The notes under the pieces: generated by a model
Told to the model about the DNA's origin: nothing
Database searches by the model: none
Seen by the model: only the letters and a program-made list of their open reading frames with translations
Assembly: GCA_000746015.1 (NCBI GenBank)
Contig: JQKK01000006.1
Location: 124,001 to 188,000, forward strand
DNA length: 64,000 nucleotides
Reading direction: 5' to 3'
DNA from: Lachnospiraceae bacterium MA2020
GTDB taxonomy: Bacteria > Bacillota > Clostridia > Lachnospirales > Lachnospiraceae
Position numbers and translations under genes: made by a program
Shown here: positions 1 to 8,950 of the stretch, in pieces
Position numbering within the stretch: the first letter of the stretch is position 1
How the letters are laid out: each line of letters starts with the position of its first letter

Positions 1-1163
1 AGAGCTGCAACACCCGCTACCATTGGAGATGCCATTGATGTACCGCTGCTTTTTTCATAACGTGAAATGGAAGCAGTATTTCCTGACGGAGGCACGGTTG
101 AATATATATTAGTTCCCGGAGCTGCTATATCTACCCATTCTCCATAATCAGAATAATTCGCAAGCGAATCATTACTGTCTATCGCCGCAACAGCAACCAC
201 ACCATCACAGGCAGATGGATAATTTTCTGTAGAAACCCCGCTATTGCCAGCTGATGCCACCACAGTTATACCTGCATCCACAGCTTTGTCTATAGTACTC
301 TGGAGCATATTTACAGCTGCCATGGATAATCTAGAGCTTCCGGCACTTATATTTATTACATCTACTTTTTTATCTATAGCATAGTTCAGACCACGTATAA
401 GATTCGAAATAGAAATATTATTTCCATCATGAATCTTTACCAGATACATATCAACGTCAGGAGCAATTCCGGCGCCGCCCTTTGAATTATTGCTCATTGC
501 CGCAATTATGCCCACAACATGTGTACCATGCATATACTGATTGATCGATGACGAAAGCGCAGAAACATCTTTGCTGCCGTCACCAACATTGTATGTATCA
601 ACTATCTTTGGGAAATCCTCATGACGAGTAAAAAATCCGTTGTCAAGTACTGCAACCTTTGCACCTGCCCCGGCTGTAGTATCCCATGCTTTGAACGTAT
701 TGATCTTTTCGTGATGCCACTGATCACCTATCTTTGGATCATTGCATGTAGCTTCACTCTCCACAATATCCGTATCTTCTTCCACATCATCATAACACTC
801 AAGGATATAGTTAGGAATGATCTCAGTGCTTATACTCTCTGAATAAAGATTTTCTTCCAAGGCATTTTGCAGACCATTCTTAAATTTCACAATGGCCATT
901 CTGTTCTCAAAAGAAACAAGCTCTGCACCATAGCTTTCTGCTATTTTCATAGCTTCTTCCTCAGACTCAGCCTCAAAGGTTCCCTCGTCCCCTACATAAT
1001 CGACATCACTTTCAAGCTCTTTAATCGTGTCAAGTTCATCGTAGACTATACTATTTACATCCAATGTCTCGCCAGAAGCTTCTTTACCAAACACAGTAAA
1101 AGGATTAAGCGAATTAAAAACCAAAGCCGCTGCAAGAAGCGGTGCAATACACTTCGACTTCAA
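1..1163 (-). CDS. Secreted subtilisin-like serine protease (S8), C-terminus outside window
   Basis: About 387 codons are visible and the frame runs off the left edge. The start is a TTG preceded by GGAGG at 7 nt; no better ATG is in frame. Residues 1-27 form a signal peptide, followed by an acidic propeptide (about 30-140) and a peptidase S8 domain. The catalytic triad is Asp174 in VLDNGFF, His212 in HGTHVVGI and Ser376 in GTSMASP, with the oxyanion Asn in SAGNSG near 307. The Asp motif is DNG rather than the common DTG. It is the first of three consecutive S8 genes on this strand, so it is probably part of a paralogous family of exported proteases. The substrate is unknown. Confidence 0.93.
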   Translation of the reverse strand, partial: MKSKCIAPLLAAALVFNSLNPFTVFGKEASGETLDVNSIVYDELDTIKELESDVDYVGDEGTFEAESEEEAMKIAESYGAELVSFENRMAIVKFKNGLQNALEENLYSESISTEIIPNYILECYDDVEEDTDIVESEATCNDPKIGDQWHHEKINTFKAWDTTAGAGAKVAVLDNGFFTRHEDFPKIVDTYNVGDGSKDVSALSSSINQYMHGTHVVGIIAAMSNNSKGGAGIAPDVDMYLVKIHDGNNISISNLIRGLNYAIDKKVDVINISAGSSRLSMAAVNMLQSTIDKAVDAGITVVASAGNSGVSTENYPSACDGVVAVAAIDSNDSLANYSDYGEWVDIAAPGTNIYSTVPPSGNTASISRYEKSSGTSMASPMVAGVAA

Positions 1164-1249
1164 TATTATTCCTCCAAAATTCAAATTATTACAAAAAAAT
1201 TTACAAAACACACTTAGAATAAAATATACTCAAAATTTTCCCATATGTC

Positions 1250-1292
1250 AAAATAAGGACTGATCTTATGACATAAGACCAATCCTTATTTT
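1250..1292 (-). terminator. Intrinsic terminator after second subtilase gene
   Basis: Long inverted repeat with AAAATAAGGA and TCCTTATTTT as outer arms and a further paired inner part (TCTTATG/CATAAGA). It lies 10 nt past the stop codon at 1302 and ends in U-rich sequence on the minus strand. Confidence 0.75.
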
Positions 1293-1301
1293 AGTAAATA
1301 T

Positions 1302-3512
1302 TTATTTAACCTTTACAGAAACGGTAAATTTCTTATTTGAACCATCAAGTGAAACATAGGTAAATTTGTATGTTCCCTTCTTTGCTGGTGTAAACGAAAG
1401 TACGCTTCCATCCTGATTGTATGTAAGAACTCCGTTCTTTTCAGCCTTCTTTGCAGCCTTTGTACAGAATCCAATATTGTCAGCAGGACCTGTTATGTAA
1501 TATGTATATGTTCTGCTGAAGAATCCTCTGCTGCATGTTCTCTTATAATAATAATACACATCTGTATTGTTATTAATGCTCTTGAGGCTGTTTAAGCTTA
1601 TTGTCTGTCCAACACAAGCCTGTATAGAGCATTTTGAACGGAATTTATTACCAGCAATATATCCAAAGTACTTTGTCTTAGGTATTACAACCATCGCGAT
1701 CGACTCTGAATAACCGCCATAAGTTGCAGTAAGCACTCCCATGCCTGTTGCAGCTGAAGATACTTCCAACTTGCCGTTTTTAACAGTAAATCCAGCTCCT
1801 GATACAGTCCAGGTTGTTGCACCCTTCTTATTTGCTTCTTTTATCTTTTTACCACTCTTATCACCGATGTAAAACTTAGTCTTTGCACCGGCTCCGATCG
1901 GAATTGTGGTACCGGTAGTTACCATACCAGACTTAGCTACGATGCAGAATGGCGCATTATTCTGGCTAGGTGTGCCGTTATTTCCGCTCGGTGTTACCGG
2001 GCTTGGTGACGGGCTTGGTGACGGGCTCGGTGACGGATCATCTCCAGGTTCACTATACACTGCATTTACTGCCTTAAGTGCATCTATACATCCGGTTACT
2101 GAATGTCCACCATAAGAATATGTCTTTCCATCAGTTGAAGCCTTGAGCATATTCATAACAGCATCAGGTGTACTTGCAGAATCCTTTGAAACGAGATCAT
2201 GAGACTCGTAAGCAAGTGCTGCAACACCAACAACTACAGGACATGCCATAGATGTACCATCAAGTTCTGCATATCCGCGCTTTGTGGTTGTGCAGTATGT
2301 AGAAAGAATTTTAGCACCAGGTGCAGCAAAGTTTACCCAGTCACCATAATTTGAAAAGTCTGCGAGCTGACCTGAAACAGTGCTTGCAGCAATTGATAGT
2401 ACATGATTACATGCAGCAGGATAGCTCTTTTCAGAAACACCATCATTACCGGCAGCAACGATTACAGTTATTCCCATGTTTCTGAGTGCGTCGATCTGCT
2501 TCTGGAATGCATCGATAGACTCCTGAGATATGTCAGTACCCTTCTGTGTTCCAAGGCTCATGTTTACAACATCGATACCCCAGTCCTTGCCATCTCCCTC
2601 TGTAATATAGGCAAGTCCTGCCAAAATCTTATCAAGGCTTGTCTCTCTGCCCTGGAATACCTTTATTGGATAAAGCGTTGCATCGTACGCAACACCAGCT
2701 ACACCCTCACTATTGTTTGCCTCAGCAGCTATGATACCTGCAACATGAGTACCGTGTCCCTGTGTATCATCGGCATCTGAAAGAGATGTACTCTTTGTAT
2801 ACACACTATAAGTTCCACCGATCTGATTCTTAAGATCAGGATGACCATAGTCAATACCGGTATCAACTATAGCTACCTTTACACCACTACCGGTAGCCTT
2901 GTCCCATGCGCTTTCTACATTAATAGCATCCATAGCCCACTGCTCTGAATAATAAGTATCATCGACAGTTTTAGCAATAGAAACTTCTTCAGAAGCAGCT
3001 TCTTCAGCAACAGTATCATTTGAACTGCTCTCATCCTCAGTCTTATTTATACCTGCACCCGGCTCATACTTAAAATCTGTTGCAGTACCTTCTGCCTGCA
3101 CATAATTTGTCTCATCATTGAGTGTGAATATATAGTTTGCCATAACCGGCGTATCAACACTTACGCTGGAAATCTGACATTCGATAGCATCTTTTATATC
3201 AACACCTTCAAACTTCAGAAGACCTATACCATTATCAAAAGAAGTAAGCTTTGCGCCATATGCCGCAGCTATCTTCTCGGCTTCTTCTTCACTTTCTACC
3301 TCGATAACGCCCTCGTCCTTTACATAGTCAACGTCCGGCTCAAGTCTTGAAAGTGTATCAACTTCTTCACTAAGTGCCTCAGCAGTACTGAGCACAACTG
3401 AAGAATCGTCTTTCGCATTAACACTAAAACTCTCCTCTGCTACTGCAGGAGTAACGCTTGTCATTGACAGAGCCAGTGCCAGCAGTATTGCTAATTTACC
3501 ATTCCTCTTCAT
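1302..3512 (-). CDS. Secreted subtilisin-like serine protease (S8) with Pro-Ser linker and C-terminal Ig-like region
   Basis: 736 residues from an ATG with GGAGG 5 nt upstream; a TTG four codons earlier lacks a ribosome binding site. The signal peptide ends near TPAVAEES (about 25). An acidic propeptide (30-185) precedes the S8 domain with Asp217 (DTGID), His253 (HGTHVAGI) and Ser421 (GTSMACP). A PSPSPS linker at about 490-507 connects to a roughly 230-residue C-terminal part. Its first half resembles bacterial Ig-like domains; the last part is Tyr/Lys-rich and may bind the cell wall or carbohydrate, which is inference. The gene has its own terminator and is flanked by two related proteases, so tandem duplication followed by divergence of the C-terminal modules is likely. 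Confidence 0.94.
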   Translation of the reverse strand: MKRNGKLAILLALALSMTSVTPAVAEESFSVNAKDDSSVVLSTAEALSEEVDTLSRLEPDVDYVKDEGVIEVESEEEAEKIAAAYGAKLTSFDNGIGLLKFEGVDIKDAIECQISSVSVDTPVMANYIFTLNDETNYVQAEGTATDFKYEPGAGINKTEDESSSNDTVAEEAASEEVSIAKTVDDTYYSEQWAMDAINVESAWDKATGSGVKVAIVDTGIDYGHPDLKNQIGGTYSVYTKSTSLSDADDTQGHGTHVAGIIAAEANNSEGVAGVAYDATLYPIKVFQGRETSLDKILAGLAYITEGDGKDWGIDVVNMSLGTQKGTDISQESIDAFQKQIDALRNMGITVIVAAGNDGVSEKSYPAACNHVLSIAASTVSGQLADFSNYGDWVNFAAPGAKILSTYCTTTKRGYAELDGTSMACPVVVGVAALAYESHDLVSKDSASTPDAVMNMLKASTDGKTYSYGGHSVTGCIDALKAVNAVYSEPGDDPSPSPSPSPSPSPVTPSGNNGTPSQNNAPFCIVAKSGMVTTGTTIPIGAGAKTKFYIGDKSGKKIKEANKKGATTWTVSGAGFTVKNGKLEVSSAATGMGVLTATYGGYSESIAMVVIPKTKYFGYIAGNKFRSKCSIQACVGQTISLNSLKSINNNTDVYYYYKRTCSRGFFSRTYTYYITGPADNIGFCTKAAKKAEKNGVLTYNQDGSVLSFTPAKKGTYKFTYVSLDGSNKKFTVSVKVK

Positions 3513-3540
3513 TGGGACCTCCAAATAAATGCGTATTAAA

Positions 3541-3567
3541 GTGCAAGGATAATAATTATCCTTGCAC
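3541..3567 (-). terminator. Perfect-palindrome terminator after third subtilase gene
   Basis: GTGCAAGGATAAT followed by its complement forms a 13-bp hairpin with almost no loop, about 64 nt beyond the stop at 3631. The trailing U-tract on the minus strand is short (TTTAAT), so termination may be incomplete. It sits just upstream of the next subtilase. Confidence 0.6.
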
Positions 3568-3630
3568 TAATATTTGTACATTTAGTAATACCTTAACATA
3601 TCCGTAATATTCTGTCAATTAAAATCATAT

Positions 3631-5817
3631 TCAAACGGAGATCGAACCAACATAATCCCCGCTAAACGTTAGTTTTCCAGCGTTTCCGTCATAGGTATAC
3701 ATTTTTTTATTAATTTTATGTTTCTTTCCATTTACGAACGTATACACATTTTTTAGTCCACCATTCGCAGAAAATACAAGCATTACATCCGATGCTTCAA
3801 GTTTTTTAGGCAAAATCTTCACCTCAAAACTTCTTCCTTTATATTCATTCAGAATATTTTTGTCGGATGTCGAAAGCTTTTTTATTGTTGCCGTTGCAGT
3901 TCCATTATGCTTACAGTTCGTAACCTTAAACTTCGTAACCGAAATATTTTCGCCATTATGATTTATGATCATATCAATGTCCGATGCTGTAAGTTTCTTT
4001 CCTGTGTAAGTGAGTGAACTATAATAAGTTGCCGACGAGCCGTTTCCAATCTCTACAGTGCTTCTGATCTCATTTGATAAAGTACTGTTATCACTCTCTT
4101 TTTCTGTTTCACCAGCTCCGTTGTCCGCAGCTGTATCATCAGTTAAAGAGTCAGAAGCCTTTCTGCTATCAGCTGTTCCCTCTTCATTAGGCTGTTTGTT
4201 CTCCTTCTCATTCTTTGTCTCGTCGGTATCACCTATACTATCATCCGTTTTTTCGGTCTCTTTATCATCAGTCTTTTTCTCAGGACTTTCTGACTTGTTA
4301 TCCGATACCTCTTCTTTGGAAGAATCAGAATTGTCATTCTCAGCCTTATTCTCTGACTCTGTAGTTTTATCTTCTGTAGTTTTATCTTCTGAAGTTTTAT
4401 CTTCCGTATTTTTGTCACTTTCGTCTTCAGACTCTTCTGATTCTGAAGATGGATCACTTTCTTCCGGATAATCCGGTGTTTCTGATGGAGCCTCCTCTTC
4501 CTTATTATTTTCTTCTTCATCATCTGCAGCATCATCGCTAAACAGCACATTAAAATCTATACAGCCACCGCCAAAACTCTTACCGCTAAACTGATATGTC
4601 TTGCCATCACTTGCAGATAAAAGGATTTCTCTTACCCTGTCAGAAGTTGCTGAATCACAACCATTCAGTAATTTTTCGTCAGAGGAATAAATGATCGCCA
4701 CCGCGCCCACAGCAACAGGGGCTGACATGGAAGTACCACTCTGATACTTGTATCCTCCTCCACTGTATGTTGCATAGATGCTGCTTCCCGGTGCTGCGAT
4801 ATCTATCCAGTCTCCATAATTTGAATACGAAGCGAGCTGACCTTCTTTTGTGACAGCAGCTACTGAGATCACATGATCAAGCGCTGCAGGATAATAATAC
4901 TTATCCGAACTGTAATTTCCTGCTGCAGCTACAACAGTAACGCCTTTTTCATATGCATAATCTACCGCTTCCTGCATCGCAGTTATAGTTGCCTCATCCG
5001 GAGCTGATGCACAGGCAAGACTGATATTTATAACCTTGCATCCCGCATCTACGGCTTTATGCAGACCTTTAAGCACGTTTGATATCGTAATAGTCGAGCT
5101 GGTACCGACTTTGACAGAATATATCTTAGCATCACGCGCTACACCGAATCCTCCGATACCATTGCCACAGGTTTCGGCTATTATACCCGCAACATGACTG
5201 CCGTGACCGTTTTCATCTTCAAAATCATCCCCACTTTCATATGGGACCGCCTCATAAATGTTATCAACAAGATCCTCATGATCTGAATCTATACCGGTAT
5301 CAAGCACTCCAACACGCACACCCTTTCCGGTATATCCAAATCCCCATGCAGTCTCATTATTTATCTGATCGTGAAACCATTGATTCTTCCTGCCCGGATC
5401 AGCTGATGAATCCTCATAATCCTCAAGTTCCATCAAATAATCCGGATAGATAACTGTAGACGCTTCAGAACTATCATTTGCAGCTTCTTTAATGACCTCA
5501 TCCACGCTTTTTTCAAAACTAAGCACAGCTATGCCTTCATCATAGCTTTCAAGTTCCCCGCCATACTCTCCAGCAACCTTAGCTGCCTCTTCCTCATTTT
5601 CAGCAATAAAAAAGGCCTGTCTTTCTACATAGTCAATGCCTTCTTCGAGTTCTTCAATATGTTCCGCCTGACTTTGCAGAACCTGCCTTACTTCTTCAGA
5701 TTCTTCACTGTAACTTAATGTATCGTCTATCACGGTAATCTCATCTGCCCATACAGCCTGCTGAGAAAAAACTAGTGTTGCAGATAAAAGGACCGTTAAT
5801 ATTTTCGTCCTTTTCAT
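3631..5817 (-). CDS. Secreted subtilisin-like serine protease (S8) with long acidic low-complexity linker
   Basis: 728 residues from the ATG at 5817, preceded by GGAGG 9 nt away; the open frame extends 19 codons further without a ribosome binding site. Signal peptide to about residue 25 (QQAVWADE). The S8 triad is Asp173 (DTGID), His205 (HGSHVAGI) and Ser363 (GTSMSAP). Residues about 430-580 are almost entirely Glu, Asp, Ser, Thr and Lys, with near-repeats such as EDKTTEDKTT, and look like a disordered spacer. A C-terminal module of about 130 residues follows (VEIGNGSSATYYSSLTYTGK onward). The spacer suggests the catalytic domain is held away from the cell surface. Paralogous to both neighbouring proteases. 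Confidence 0.93.
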   Translation of the reverse strand: MKRTKILTVLLSATLVFSQQAVWADEITVIDDTLSYSEESEEVRQVLQSQAEHIEELEEGIDYVERQAFFIAENEEEAAKVAGEYGGELESYDEGIAVLSFEKSVDEVIKEAANDSSEASTVIYPDYLMELEDYEDSSADPGRKNQWFHDQINNETAWGFGYTGKGVRVGVLDTGIDSDHEDLVDNIYEAVPYESGDDFEDENGHGSHVAGIIAETCGNGIGGFGVARDAKIYSVKVGTSSTITISNVLKGLHKAVDAGCKVINISLACASAPDEATITAMQEAVDYAYEKGVTVVAAAGNYSSDKYYYPAALDHVISVAAVTKEGQLASYSNYGDWIDIAAPGSSIYATYSGGGYKYQSGTSMSAPVAVGAVAIIYSSDEKLLNGCDSATSDRVREILLSASDGKTYQFSGKSFGGGCIDFNVLFSDDAADDEEENNKEEEAPSETPDYPEESDPSSESEESEDESDKNTEDKTSEDKTTEDKTTESENKAENDNSDSSKEEVSDNKSESPEKKTDDKETEKTDDSIGDTDETKNEKENKQPNEEGTADSRKASDSLTDDTAADNGAGETEKESDNSTLSNEIRSTVEIGNGSSATYYSSLTYTGKKLTASDIDMIINHNGENISVTKFKVTNCKHNGTATATIKKLSTSDKNILNEYKGRSFEVKILPKKLEASDVMLVFSANGGLKNVYTFVNGKKHKINKKMYTYDGNAGKLTFSGDYVGSISV

Positions 5818-5968
5818 CTTTTCCAACCTCCATGTTTGCGATATAATAGCTAGTGTATTGAAAAAAGAACACACGATAATACTCTACACTCTGTAGATTA
5901 ATTATACATTATAACCTTATCTATTTTGGTTCTTTTTAATATACAATTACATTTCAAATGGAGATATT

Positions 5969-7192
5969 ATGAAAAAACTTGCACCGTTTTTATTGCTATT
6001 GTCAATACTTTCACTGACAGCCTGTTCAAAAAATCAGTCTAATTCATCCCCACAGGAGACTGAATCTATAGCAGAAGAAAGCGACATTACAACCGTTACA
6101 TGGGAAAATGAAGAAGAAGATAATGACGATTCAATAGTTATCAATCCCATAGAAGATTCAGCGTCTATAGACACCAGTTCTGATGAAGACCCGACGATCT
6201 CAACTTCCGCTGAACAACAGACAGGTGGCGCTGTAAAGCTCGTTTTCGCAGGTGATATGGATTTTGATGACCGATATACAAATATGATTGCGCTCCGTTC
6301 CAGATCAAATGGAATACTTGACTGCATCGGATCTACCCTTGTAGAACGTATGAGAAATGCCGACATATGCATGATAAACAACGAATTTCCTTATTCAGAC
6401 AGAGGCACACCTCTTGCTAACAAGAAATTTACTTTCAGAGCAAAACCGGAAACCGCAGAATTTCTCAACCTTCTCGGTGTTGATATTGTCTCTTTGGCAA
6501 ACAATCACGCTTACGACCACGGTAAAGATGCCCTTCTGGATACTTTTGATACTTTGACTTCAAACGGAATCCGCTATGTAGGTGCCGGTAAGAATCTAAG
6601 TGAGGCTATGACACCTCAGTATTTTACTATCAACGGAACTGTTATATCTATAGTTGCTGCAACACAGATCGAGCGCTCATTGCCACCTGATACTGTTGAA
6701 GCTACTGAAAGTTCACCGGGAGTACTTCGAACACTCGATCCCGAAAAATTTGTCAGTGTTATCAAAAATGCAAAAGCCAATAGTGATGTCTGTATAGTAT
6801 TTGTACATTGGGGAAGCGAAAATAAATCAGATTTTGAATCTTCACAGGCAGAGCTTGCAAATGCTTATGTCGATGCCGGCGCAGATGTTATTTTAGGCGC
6901 TCATCCTCATGTGTTGCAGGGATTTGATTATATCGGAGATGTACCTGTTCTCTATAGTATGGGTAATTACTGGTTTAATTCAAAAACACTCGATACCTGC
7001 CTTGTAGAATTGAACCTCTACGATAAAAGAGTAGAATCCTTACAATTCATTCCATGTCGTCAGCACGATTGTAAAACTGAGGAAATGCTTCCGGGTACAA
7101 CGCAGGATTACGAAAGAATTCTTTCAGATATGAGAAAAATGTCAACTTCAAAAGTCAACATTGACAACGATGGATTTGTAACAAAAAAATAA
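5969..7192 (+). CDS. CapA-family metallophosphatase-like lipoprotein
   Basis: 407 residues; GGAG lies 5 nt before the ATG. The N-terminus is a lipoprotein signal with the lipobox LTAC (Cys at about 20), then an acidic Ser/Glu/Asp-rich spacer to about residue 85. The CapA domain (poly-gamma-glutamate capsule protein family, calcineurin-like fold) shows the expected metal-site motifs: FAGDMDFDD, NNEFP, LANNHAYDHG, VHWGSE and GAHPHVLQG. It is the only plus-strand gene here and diverges from the S8 genes. The partner genes for polyglutamate synthesis (capB/capC) are not in the window, so a capsule role is unproven; a cell-envelope phosphoesterase is equally possible. Confidence 0.88.
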   Translation: MKKLAPFLLLLSILSLTACSKNQSNSSPQETESIAEESDITTVTWENEEEDNDDSIVINPIEDSASIDTSSDEDPTISTSAEQQTGGAVKLVFAGDMDFDDRYTNMIALRSRSNGILDCIGSTLVERMRNADICMINNEFPYSDRGTPLANKKFTFRAKPETAEFLNLLGVDIVSLANNHAYDHGKDALLDTFDTLTSNGIRYVGAGKNLSEAMTPQYFTINGTVISIVAATQIERSLPPDTVEATESSPGVLRTLDPEKFVSVIKNAKANSDVCIVFVHWGSENKSDFESSQAELANAYVDAGADVILGAHPHVLQGFDYIGDVPVLYSMGNYWFNSKTLDTCLVELNLYDKRVESLQFIPCRQHDCKTEEMLPGTTQDYERILSDMRKMSTSKVNIDNDGFVTKK

Positions 7193-7225
7193 TCAGTAGG
7201 CCATTTGGCCTACTGATTATTTTTG
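7191..7225. terminator. Bidirectional terminator between converging genes
   Basis: Twelve-base perfect arms AATCAGTAGGCC and GGCCTACTGATT around an ATTT loop, followed by ATTTTTG on the plus strand and preceded by A-rich sequence. It overlaps the CapA stop region and serves both CapA and the pyrophosphatase gene. Confidence 0.85.
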
Positions 7226-7231
7226 CTTTTA

Positions 7232-8884
7232 TTACTGCTGTACAGCCTCAACTACTGCTGGAAGGAGCTGCTTCTTTCTTGAAACAACACCCTCAAGATT
7301 TACTGAGCTGTTCTTTGTCTCTTTTACTCCAAATGAGTTTTCAAGGATAGATGCTGCCTTCTCACCTATGCAGACAACCTCTGAAGACTCCTTAAGAATA
7401 TTTGTAAGCATGAAGTAAAGCATATCAAATCCACCCTCTTCAAGCTCTTTCTTAAGATCTGGCATGATCCTCTCTCTGATCTCATCAAGCTCCTCTGATG
7501 TCATAGCATTGATCTGACCGATACCGATAGCCTGATCGCTTACGCTGAATCTCTTGAAGTCCTGATGAATGATCTCTGTAGGTGTCTTTGATGCAAGGTT
7601 GCTTCCTGCCTTGAACATAGCACGTGCAAACTCTTCCTCATTGATACCTGCCAGGATTGCAAGAGCCTTACCAGCCTCACGATCTATATCTGTACATGTA
7701 GGTGACTTGTACAGAAGTGTATCTGAAAGGATAGCTGATACAAGAAGACCTGCTGTCTGCTTATCGATCTCTGTAGCAGTCTCGCAATACATAATATAAA
7801 CGATAGTTGCTGTACTTCCAAGTGGCTGGTTTCTGAAGTAAACAGGTCCTACTGTCTCTACAGAACCAAGTCTGTGGTGGTCAATTATCTCAAGAAGCTC
7901 TGCTTCTTCGATACCCTTTACAGCCTGACTCTTCTCGTTGTGGTCAACTAAGATAAGCTTCTTCTTCTTTGCGCCAAGGAAGTTTCGACGTGAGATCATT
8001 CCCACATAGTTATCATCCTCATCCACAACAGGGAAATAGCGGTGGTGAACCTGCGCCATAACCTGCTTGATATCCTCAACATAATCTTCAAGCTTAAATG
8101 TAACAAGATCATGATCCTTCATGAAGTAGCTGATAGGTAAGCTCTGGCTGATAAGACGGGCAGCTGTGAATGTATCATGAGGTGTTGTGATAATCTTACA
8201 ATTATGCTCCTCTGCCTGCTTAACGATAGTCTTTGCAACTTCACTTCCGCTTGTAACTACGATACAGTCAGCATTGAGCTCAACCGCACAAAGCTGCATC
8301 TCATAACGATTACCTACGATAACGATATCGCCAGGTCTTACAACTTCTTCAAGGATTTCCGGGTTTCCTGCAGCTATGACAACCTTACCGTTCTCATTTA
8401 CGATCGCATCATTGTCTCCAAGCTCCATCTTACCTTCAAGAGTCTCAACGATATTCTTGTAGCTGGTATGTGCAAGTGCAAGGATGTTAGAATCATATAT
8501 ATCCATATATGAACCTACGATATCTCCCATAGAGATAACACCGGCAAGTGCCTTGCCCTCAGTAACCGGAAGTGTTACAACGTTGTTGTCCTTCATAAGA
8601 TTCCATGCTTTTTTCATGGAAAGATCCTTCGGAACACCTTCAATCATTCTAACTTCCATGTCACAGACCTGTGTTCTTACATCTTTAACGTATCTAGGTA
8701 CTTCTACACCAAAGTGCTTAAGAACATACTGTGTTTCCTCGTTTAAGTGACCTGCTCTTACCGGCTCAAAATCCTGTCCTGTAAGATGATGCTTAAGCCT
8801 TGAATAAGCTATTGCTGAGCAAATTGAATCCGTATCAGGATTCTTGTGACCTACAATGTATACTGGTCTTGTAAAACCTTCCAT
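7232..8884 (-). CDS. ppaC: Manganese-dependent inorganic pyrophosphatase with CBS and DRTGG domains
   Basis: 550 residues, ATG with GGAGG 4 nt upstream. Family II pyrophosphatase, hydrolysing PPi to phosphate in the cytoplasm. The N-terminal DHH part has GHKNPDTDS (metal ligands); two CBS domains bracket a DRTGG domain (roughly 70-300); DHNEKSQ and EIIDHHRLG follow, and a DHHA2 domain closes the protein. Typical family II enzymes are about 310 residues; the extra 240 are the regulatory insert. In characterised CBS-pyrophosphatases this insert binds adenine nucleotides, and those with DRTGG respond to diadenosine polyphosphates. Monocistronic between a convergent terminator and the rRNA methyltransferase gene. 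Confidence 0.93.
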   Translation of the reverse strand: MEGFTRPVYIVGHKNPDTDSICSAIAYSRLKHHLTGQDFEPVRAGHLNEETQYVLKHFGVEVPRYVKDVRTQVCDMEVRMIEGVPKDLSMKKAWNLMKDNNVVTLPVTEGKALAGVISMGDIVGSYMDIYDSNILALAHTSYKNIVETLEGKMELGDNDAIVNENGKVVIAAGNPEILEEVVRPGDIVIVGNRYEMQLCAVELNADCIVVTSGSEVAKTIVKQAEEHNCKIITTPHDTFTAARLISQSLPISYFMKDHDLVTFKLEDYVEDIKQVMAQVHHRYFPVVDEDDNYVGMISRRNFLGAKKKKLILVDHNEKSQAVKGIEEAELLEIIDHHRLGSVETVGPVYFRNQPLGSTATIVYIMYCETATEIDKQTAGLLVSAILSDTLLYKSPTCTDIDREAGKALAILAGINEEEFARAMFKAGSNLASKTPTEIIHQDFKRFSVSDQAIGIGQINAMTSEELDEIRERIMPDLKKELEEGGFDMLYFMLTNILKESSEVVCIGEKAASILENSFGVKETKNSSVNLEGVVSRKKQLLPAVVEAVQQ

Positions 8885-8950
8885 GTTTCCTCCGTAAAAC
8901 TAAACCAAATAAACAAAAACTTCCATAATCTATCTTCTAACTTCCGGTAA

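Noticed and set aside
4058-4471. Long Ser-rich plus-strand ORF opposite the subtilase linker
   Set aside because: Mirror of the acidic low-complexity tract; no ribosome binding site.
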